Below are positions 4,289-9,606 of a stretch of 9,606 bases of DNA, one piece after another (positions within the stretch are counted from its first letter, which is position 1; the number at the start of each line of letters is the position of its first letter). The stretch covers positions 1 through 9,606 of the forward strand of contig JAHZIU010000163.1 in the NCBI GenBank assembly GCA_022601315.1. The letters run 5' to 3'. The DNA is from Betaproteobacteria bacterium. GTDB taxonomy: Bacteria; Pseudomonadota; Gammaproteobacteria; Burkholderiales; Nitrosomonadaceae. The position numbers and the translations under genes are program-made. The notes under the pieces are model-generated. The model was not told the origin of the DNA and made no database searches. It saw only the letters and a program-made list of their open reading frames with translations.

Positions 4289-6730
4289 ATGTCAGTCTCA
4301 CATCTGAAATCTTCCGATCTTCGTCTCATAATTGATCCCGATATACTCGGATATGCTGATACGTCAGAGTTACTGCACTATCCGCTGTCGTGGATTGGTC
4401 AGGAACGTGCAGAGATGGCTACCCGTTTTGGTCTAGGTATGATGCAGCCTGATTATCATTTGTTTGTATTGGGTGAAGTTGGATCAGGGCGATCCTCTTT
4501 GTTACGACAAGCGATCGTTGCCGCTGCTGCCGAGCAACCAACACCACCAGATTTATGCTATTTGTACAATTTTGATGTGCCTGGAAAACCGATTGCGTTA
4601 CATTTACCGGCCGGACAAGGGCGCTTACTGTGCCAATTTATTACACAACTGACCAAGACATTACCTGGAGAAATAGCGCAATGTCTAGATGGACAAGATT
4701 TTAAGATTAAAAGCAATCGTGTTGAAAAAAAATATAAGGCTGAAGAAATTCAGCTCTACGCTGAACTAGATATTTTTGCTGAAGCGCGTCATTTCACAAT
4801 TCGCCGTGAAGCTGAGCAAGTTGTTTTTACCTTACTCGATAAAAAAGGTGAAATTCTTACCGAAGAAAATTTACTGAAATTACCAAAAAAACACCGTGCC
4901 GAAATTGAACTGGCCGAACAGGAATTACATGATGCCATTATTCGTTATTTCGAAAAATCCCAGCGCATCGAAAAAGAAAAAGAAGGAGCGTTAGCTGCAC
5001 TACGGCGTCGTATAGTCAAGCCGCTATTGAGCAATGAATTTAAAGAAATACGTGACAAACTACAAAAACAGTTAAAAAAAGAAATACGTTTAAATGCATA
5101 TTTTGACCAGATGATGGAAGATATACTCGATAATCTGGCGCTATTTAAATCGGTTGATACAGATGAAGAAAAACAACAGGCTATCTTAGATCAAGGGTTC
5201 TCCCGTTATCTGATCAATTTGGTTGTAGATAATTCCGATTTACATGGCGCACCAGTAATCATCGAAGATAACCCGTTATTCCATTCCTTATTTGGCAATA
5301 TCGAATATCAATTTGAGAATGGAAAACCAAAAACCGGATTCATGAGCATTCGTGCAGGTAGTCTACACAAAGCACATGGTGGATTTCTCATGTTGCATCT
5401 GGATGATTTACTGGTAGATCGTCAGATATGGATTAAATTGCGACGATTTCTACGTTGTCATCAATTACAGATTGAAGAACCGGGAATCGCTTTTGCTTCA
5501 AATTTCCCTATGTCGCTAGAACCAGAAGCAGTGGCTGTCAACGTAAAAATTATCCTTGTTGGTTCACGTGAAGAATATTATACCTTGCAGGAAGAAGATC
5601 AGGAGTTTGCGCGACGCTTTCGCGTAAAAGTTGATTTTGCTACAAGCTTTGGTTCCAGTATAGAAACCTATCATGCAACATCTATTTTTGTTGCAAAAAC
5701 CTGTAACGCATCAAAATTACCCCATTTTTCTGCCGCAGCAATCGCTCGTTTATTGGAAGAATCTCACCGTGAAATTGATGATCAATCACGCCAAAGTGCT
5801 ATTTTTGCACGCACAGAAATGCTTGTACTGGAAAGTGCTACGTTGTGTCAAAGACGCGGTGGGCGTTTAGTTGAGGCATCAGACATCATTACAGCACTTG
5901 AAGCACGAACTATGCGTCATAACTATCCTGATATTCGACTTAAAGAATCCATTCGCGATGGGGATGTATCAATTCATCTGCACGGTTTAAAAGTTGGACA
6001 GCTCAACGTATTGACGTTAATAGATTTAGGGGATCATAGTTTCGGTACACCTGTTTGTATTACAGCACGTACATTTGCTGGTGAGGATGGATTGCTAAAT
6101 ATTGTACGGGAGGTAGAAATGTCTGGCCCGATCCATGACAAAGGTGTATATATTTTGCAAAACTATATGTCTGCACTATTTAGCCATATAGCGCCCTTGG
6201 CACTCAATGCTTCCATCGTATTTGAGCAGGAATACACAGCGATAGAAGGCGATTCGGCTTCCTGCGCTGAACTCTATGTGTTACTTTCATCATTGTCTGA
6301 CCTACCATTAAATCAAGGTATTGCAGTAACCGGCGCATTAAATCAGCATGGTGAAGTACTACCGGTAGGCGGCATTAATGACAAGATTGAAGGTTATTTT
6401 AGTCTTTGCGAGAAAGCTGGGCTTGACGGTTCGCAAGGCGTCTTGATTCCCGAACGTAATCAGCGCCATTTAATGTTGGATTACAAGATTGTTGAAGCGG
6501 TAGAAAAAGGTTTGTTCTCGATATATACGATGAAGCATGTTATGCAAGGATTAACACTACTGTCCGGTTTACCTGCCGGAACAATTGAAGAGAATAAAAC
6601 AATCAGTTATCCGTCAAGCTCTGTTTTAGGTCATGCCCAAAAAATATTGCGCATCTTTCGCCGTGCCTGTCAAATGGCGCAACAACAGCAATCAGAAACC
6701 AGGCGTCTTCCTTCACGTACAGAAAAATAA
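4289..6730 (+). CDS. Lon-like ATP-dependent protease (AAA_32 / peptidase S16)
   Basis: 813 residues, normal for the Lon-like family with an AAA_32 N-terminal module (the LonH/YcbZ type). In order: a leader typical of the family (DPDILGY, then IGQERAEMATRFGLGM, 36-51), P-loop GEVGSGRSS (62-70), a long charged insertion with coiled-coil character (about 140-290), Walker B-like GGFLMLHLDDLL (364-375), a sensor region IILVGSREEYYTL (421-433) with FARRFRVKVDF (440-450), an AAA lid helical region, and the proteolytic domain. The catalytic dyad is Ser656 in EGDSASCAEL and Lys699 in GGINDKIEGYF. The P-loop has Arg where canonical Walker A has Lys; as I recall, GSGR-type loops are common in this subfamily, so ATP hydrolysis may be weak. 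Likely a cytoplasmic quality-control protease. The start is set by family alignment, since no Shine-Dalgarno is visible. pntAA begins 289 bases downstream and is probably a separate unit. Confidence 0.9.
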   Translation: MSVSHLKSSDLRLIIDPDILGYADTSELLHYPLSWIGQERAEMATRFGLGMMQPDYHLFVLGEVGSGRSSLLRQAIVAAAAEQPTPPDLCYLYNFDVPGKPIALHLPAGQGRLLCQFITQLTKTLPGEIAQCLDGQDFKIKSNRVEKKYKAEEIQLYAELDIFAEARHFTIRREAEQVVFTLLDKKGEILTEENLLKLPKKHRAEIELAEQELHDAIIRYFEKSQRIEKEKEGALAALRRRIVKPLLSNEFKEIRDKLQKQLKKEIRLNAYFDQMMEDILDNLALFKSVDTDEEKQQAILDQGFSRYLINLVVDNSDLHGAPVIIEDNPLFHSLFGNIEYQFENGKPKTGFMSIRAGSLHKAHGGFLMLHLDDLLVDRQIWIKLRRFLRCHQLQIEEPGIAFASNFPMSLEPEAVAVNVKIILVGSREEYYTLQEEDQEFARRFRVKVDFATSFGSSIETYHATSIFVAKTCNASKLPHFSAAAIARLLEESHREIDDQSRQSAIFARTEMLVLESATLCQRRGGRLVEASDIITALEARTMRHNYPDIRLKESIRDGDVSIHLHGLKVGQLNVLTLIDLGDHSFGTPVCITARTFAGEDGLLNIVREVEMSGPIHDKGVYILQNYMSALFSHIAPLALNASIVFEQEYTAIEGDSASCAELYVLLSSLSDLPLNQGIAVTGALNQHGEVLPVGGINDKIEGYFSLCEKAGLDGSQGVLIPERNQRHLMLDYKIVEAVEKGLFSIYTMKHVMQGLTLLSGLPAGTIEENKTISYPSSSVLGHAQKILRIFRRACQMAQQQQSETRRLPSRTEK

Positions 6731-6806
6731 TTCCATTTTATGAAGGCAATTTTAACTGCAAATTTAACCTATCATTACCGCAAGATTTAAAGTTTTTAAA
6801 TACCCG

Positions 6807-6825
6807 TTTTAGAGTCGACTTAAAA
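6807..6825. repeat. Imperfect palindrome between the Lon-like gene and pntAA
   Basis: TTTTA (6807-6811) and TAAAA (6821-6825) flank the palindrome AGTCGACT (6813-6820), with one unpaired G at 6812. It has no loop, so it suits a DNA-binding protein site better than an RNA hairpin. The surrounding 6731-7019 gap contains only tiny open frames without ribosome binding sites. No clear T-tailed terminator for the Lon-like gene is visible. Confidence 0.25.
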
Positions 6826-6914
6826 TAGCAATGAAAAAGGTTTTGGTCTGCTGATATTGATGCTGAATTATTAGGCAATTGTGTCTAAGTTTAAGTTTTT
6901 CCTAATCTAAGCAA

Positions 6915-6941
6915 TGCATGCTATGCAAATTGATTTATAAT
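6915..6941 (+). promoter_or_regulatory. Candidate pnt operon promoter with overlapping dyad
   Basis: A perfect -10 hexamer TATAAT lies at 6936-6941. The region where a -35 should sit holds no good match but carries the dyad TGCAT-GCT-ATGCA (6915-6927). This arrangement could be an activator-dependent promoter or an operator. The transcript would start near 6948 and have a leader of about 70 bases before the pntAA start. Tentative, given the AT-rich background. Confidence 0.3.
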
Positions 6942-7019
6942 TCAACATTCGTTAAAAGAGTTGAACTTAACTTTAGTATTTTTCGCAAGCTTGTTGGCAA
7001 GATAAGGGAGATCAAATAA

Positions 7020-8147
7020 ATGCATATAGGCATACCCGCAGAGATTCGCGGGGGGGAGACGCGTGTAGCTGCTACACCGGAGACCGTTAAAAAATTTACT
7101 GCAAATGGTATTCATGTTGTGTCAGTACAGTCTGGCGCAGGTGCTGGTGCAAGTATACCGGATTCTACGTATGAGGAAGCCGGCGCTAAAATTGTAGCTG
7201 ATGCCGCAACGTTATATAGTGAATCTGAAATTGTTTTGAAGGTGAGGGGGCCTGATGACGGTGAATTGGCAATGATACGTAAAGATGCCATATTAGTCGG
7301 GCTTTTGTCACCACATCATTCAGATGGTATTGAAGCGTTAGCAAAACATGGATTAACCGCTTTTTCCATGGAAAAATTGCCTCGTATTTCGCGTGCACAA
7401 AACATGGACGTCCTCTCGTCCCAAGCAAATATCGCAGGCTATAAATCTGTAATCATGGCAGCAGATGTTTATCAGAAATTTTTCCCCATGCTCATGACGG
7501 CGGCTGGCACTGTTAAGGCCGCACGCATATTAATATTAGGTGCAGGCGTTGCTGGCTTACAAGCTATTGCAACAGCCAAGCGATTGGGTGCTGTTGTAGA
7601 AGCGTTTGATGTTCGTCCTGCCGCAAAAGAACAGGTTGAGAGTCTGGGAGCTAAATTTGTTGAAGTGCCGCTCAGCGATGAGGAAAAGGAAAAAGCGGAA
7701 ACAGCGGGTGGCTATGCCACTGAGATGTCAGAAGATTATAAGCGTCGTCAAGGTGAATTAGTACATGAACGTGCAATTGCGGCAGATGTTATTATTACTA
7801 CGGCATTAATTCCTGGCCGTCCTGCCCCCGTACTAATCAAAGAAGAAACCGTACAGGCAATGAAACCTGGGTCAGTGATCGTCGATATGGCTGTCGAAGC
7901 CGGCGGTAATTGCCCCTTATCTGAATTGGATAAAACGGTAGTAAAACATGGCGTACATTTGATTGGTATTGCCAATATTCCAGGATTGGTCGCAGCAGAT
8001 TCCAGCGCCTTATATGCACGAAACGTAATGAACTTTCTTAATTTGATGCTTGATCCAGAAACCGGAACGCTCAAATTAGACCGTGAAGACGAGATTATTG
8101 CTGGAACACTGGTTTGTACAGGCGGCGAAATCATCAATGAGACGTAA
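7020..8147 (+). CDS. pntAA: NAD(P) transhydrogenase subunit alpha-1 (NAD(H)-binding domain I)
   Basis: 375 residues, matching the separate alpha-1 subunit of three-gene transhydrogenases. It is the peripheral cytoplasmic dI component that binds NAD(H) and exchanges hydride with NADP(H) on dIII, coupled to proton entry. Visible: the N-terminal GIPAEIRGGETRVAATPETV block, the RQD loop PRISRAQNMD (Arg122, Gln127, Asp130), the dinucleotide-binding turn GAGVAG (174-179) followed by EAFDVRP, the mobile loop GGYATEMSEDYK (230-241), and the closing IPGLVAADSSALYARN block. All expected nucleotide-site residues are present, so it appears functional. AAGGGAG (7004-7010) is the ribosome binding site, with a rather long 9-base spacing. 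It is the first gene of the pnt operon. The C-terminus ends shortly after CTGGE, without the membrane domain fused in E. coli PntA. Confidence 0.96.
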   Translation: MHIGIPAEIRGGETRVAATPETVKKFTANGIHVVSVQSGAGAGASIPDSTYEEAGAKIVADAATLYSESEIVLKVRGPDDGELAMIRKDAILVGLLSPHHSDGIEALAKHGLTAFSMEKLPRISRAQNMDVLSSQANIAGYKSVIMAADVYQKFFPMLMTAAGTVKAARILILGAGVAGLQAIATAKRLGAVVEAFDVRPAAKEQVESLGAKFVEVPLSDEEKEKAETAGGYATEMSEDYKRRQGELVHERAIAADVIITTALIPGRPAPVLIKEETVQAMKPGSVIVDMAVEAGGNCPLSELDKTVVKHGVHLIGIANIPGLVAADSSALYARNVMNFLNLMLDPETGTLKLDREDEIIAGTLVCTGGEIINET

Positions 8148-8179
8148 TTGAGAGAAATAAGCAAGGTTGATACGTCTCA
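8138..8179 (+). repeat. Inverted repeat spanning the pntAA stop codon
   Basis: TGAGACGTA (8138-8146) and TACGTCTCA (8171-8179) form a perfect 9-bp stem around a 24-base loop; the left arm includes the first two bases of the pntAA stop codon. Just beyond it is CAATTA-A-TAATTG (8181-8193), another dyad. No T-run follows, so full termination is unlikely. In a polycistronic message it could set segment stability or lower pntAB-pntB expression relative to pntAA. The remaining 8194-8236 holds the pntAB ribosome binding site. Confidence 0.5.
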
Positions 8180-8236
8180 ACAATTAATAATTGATGTGTT
8201 TAGAACGTACAGTTTACGAAATTAAAAGGAGTAATC

Positions 8237-8545
8237 ATGATTGGTGAAATAGATCCAATAATTATCAATCTAACAATATTTGTGCTAGCGATCTTTGTTG
8301 GCTACCACGTGGTATGGAATGTAACACCAGCATTACATACCCCTTTGATGTCAGTAACCAACGCGATATCCAGCATTATCATCGTGGGCGCAATGTTGGC
8401 TGCTGGCCCTGCCGAAACTGATTGGGGCGTTTGGCTTGGTGCTGCGGCAGTTACGCTAGCAGCAGTTAATGTATTTGGTGGGTTTCTGGTTAGTCAAAGA
8501 ATGCTAGAAATGTTTAAGAAAAAAGAAAAAAAAGGAAAAGCATAA
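8237..8545 (+). CDS. pntAB: NAD(P) transhydrogenase subunit alpha-2 (membrane domain, small subunit)
   Basis: 102 residues, the usual size of the small membrane subunit that supplies the first helices of the dII proton channel in the inner membrane. Three hydrophobic helices are seen: about 7-27, about 42-57 and about 66-86. The conserved [31 protein letters not shown] block spans 22-52. The C-terminus is strongly basic ([11 protein letters not shown]), encoded by A-rich sequence with runs of six and eight A. The ribosome binding site AAAGGAG (8225-8231) is well placed. The stop codon TAA is followed directly by the pntB ATG in the same frame, giving tight translational coupling. Confidence 0.95.
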   Translation: MIGEIDPIIINLTIFVLAIFVGYHVVWNVTPALHTPLMSVTNAISSIIIVGAMLAAGPAETDWGVWLGAAAVTLAAVNVFGGFLVSQRMLEMFKKKEKKGKA

Positions 8546-9606
8546 ATGTCTGCAAATATGGTAGCACTTGCATATTTAGTTGCTTCAGTATTTTTCATAC
8601 TAGCACTAAAAGGCTTAAGCTCGCCGGAGTCTGCACGTCGTGGAAATTTATTTGGCATGGTTGGTATGGCGATTGCGATCGCTACAACGATGACTCTAAC
8701 TGAAAACTGGCCTTTGATATTAGGTTGTATTGCAGTTGGCGGAGTCATAGGGGCCATTGTCGCAAAACGTGTGCAAATGACGGCAATGCCGGAATTAGTG
8801 GCATTTATGCATTCACTGGTTGGTTTAGCAGCTGTTTTTATTGCGATTGCAGCAATAAATAACCCGGTTTCATTTGGCTTGCCTGAGGTTTTACCTGCCG
8901 GTAGTAAGTTTGAATTATTTTTAGGAACATTTATTGGTGCAATGACATGGTCAGGATCTGTCATTGCATTTCTAAAATTATCAGGTCGGATGAGTGGCAC
9001 ACCAATTGTCTTTAGTGGGCAGCATATGCTTAATTTGGCGCTCGCAATTGCTATGATTGGGTGTGGTTTGTGGTTTTTCTTTAGTGAAACAACAAACTGG
9101 ACGGCATTTATTGCGATGACGGCCATCGCCTTTATATTGGGCTTCCTCATCATTGTTCCTATTGGCGGCGCAGATATGCCAGTGGTCATCTCTATGCTCA
9201 ATTCATACTCAGGATGGGCTGCTGCGGGTATTGGCTTTTCAATCGGCAATCCGATGTTAATCATTGCTGGTTCTCTAGTAGGCAGCTCTGGCGCGATTCT
9301 TTCTTATATTATGTGTAAGGCAATGAATCGACCGTTTCTATCTGTCATATTAGGCGGTTTTGGTAGTGATGGCGGTGTAGCGGCTAATGATGATGGCGAA
9401 CAAAAAACGCACAGAAGCGGTAGTTCTGATGATGCTGCTTTCTTAATGGGAAATGCAGACAGTGTGATCATAGTTCCTGGATATGGCCTGGCAGTTGCAA
9501 GAGCTCAGCATGCTGTTAAAGAACTCTCTGAAGTATTGCATGAAAAAGGCGTTACCGTACGTTTTGCAATCCATCCGGTCGCAGGTCGTATGCCTGGTCA
9601 CATGAA
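8546..9606 (+). CDS. pntB: NAD(P) transhydrogenase subunit beta, C-terminus cut by window edge
   Basis: The ATG at 8546 directly follows the pntAB stop; AAGGA at 8532-8536, inside pntAB, serves as ribosome binding site. 353 codons are visible with no stop, about three quarters of the usual 460-odd residues. The N-terminal part (to about residue 260) is dII: eight or nine membrane helices forming the proton path, with the conserved His89 in FMHSLVGLAAVFI, then FSGQHMLNLALA and PIGGADMPVVISMLNSYSGWAAAGIGF. A cytoplasmic linker (about 265-300, GGFGSDGG) leads to dIII, the NADP(H)-binding domain, beginning at ADSVIIVPGYGLAVARAQHAV (304-324). The sequence runs out at HPVAGRMPGHM (343-353), before the rest of the NADP site. 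No frameshift or internal stop is seen. Confidence 0.96.
   Translation, partial: MSANMVALAYLVASVFFILALKGLSSPESARRGNLFGMVGMAIAIATTMTLTENWPLILGCIAVGGVIGAIVAKRVQMTAMPELVAFMHSLVGLAAVFIAIAAINNPVSFGLPEVLPAGSKFELFLGTFIGAMTWSGSVIAFLKLSGRMSGTPIVFSGQHMLNLALAIAMIGCGLWFFFSETTNWTAFIAMTAIAFILGFLIIVPIGGADMPVVISMLNSYSGWAAAGIGFSIGNPMLIIAGSLVGSSGAILSYIMCKAMNRPFLSVILGGFGSDGGVAANDDGEQKTHRSGSSDDAAFLMGNADSVIIVPGYGLAVARAQHAVKELSEVLHEKGVTVRFAIHPVAGRMPGHM

Noticed and set aside
6750..6800. Sixteen-codon frame MKAILTANLTYHYRKI after the Lon-like gene
   Set aside because: No ribosome binding site and too short to support as a gene.
7748..8164. Minus-strand open frame opposite the end of pntAA
   Set aside because: Antisense shadow of a highly conserved gene.
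8494..9264. Minus-strand open frame of 256 codons opposite pntB
   Set aside because: Ile/Ala/Pro-rich antisense shadow; the plus strand clearly encodes PntB through the whole region.

Overview
The window looks like chromosome from a moderately AT-rich Gram-negative proteobacterium. The Gram-negative call rests on a Slp-family outer-membrane-type lipoprotein, a signal-peptide-bearing beta-helix protein, and a transhydrogenase split into three genes (pntAA, pntAB, pntB), as in many alpha- and betaproteobacteria. A beta- or gammaproteobacterium is likely. A Nitrosomonas-like ammonia oxidiser is an impression only and cannot be settled from this sequence.

Left part, minus strand (1-3212): the extreme left edge holds the first 17 codons of an IS110-family (probably IS1111-group) transposase and the probable left end of its insertion sequence. 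Next come a secreted parallel beta-helix protein with about eleven RDNG-type coil repeats, the fluoride channel CrcB/FluC with a probable intrinsic terminator, a Slp-family lipoprotein, and a membrane-anchored thioredoxin-fold protein that lacks the CxxC cysteines. A nested inverted repeat of unknown role lies between the last two.

Middle (3246-6730): a divergent promoter region separates the thioredoxin-like gene from a plus-strand gene for a protein of unrecognised function, with a membrane segment at each end and a beta-rich central domain. A stretch that could fold into a three-way-junction RNA follows it. Next is an 813-residue Lon-like protease of the AAA_32/S16 type, with a Ser-Lys dyad and an altered P-loop. 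It has no visible Shine-Dalgarno and may be leaderless.

Right part (7020-9606): the pnt operon for proton-translocating NAD(P) transhydrogenase. PntAA binds NAD(H), PntAB and the start of PntB form the proton channel, and the C-terminal part of PntB binds NADP(H). PntB is cut by the window edge. An inverted repeat overlaps the pntAA stop codon. pntAB and pntB are in the same frame and separated only by one UAA codon.

Most of the window is ordinary housekeeping and envelope gene content. No CRISPR array, rRNA, tRNA, prophage or complete defence system is visible. The parts least explained by known families are the two small membrane proteins flanking the divergent promoter, the structured intergenic stretches, and the beta-helix protein.
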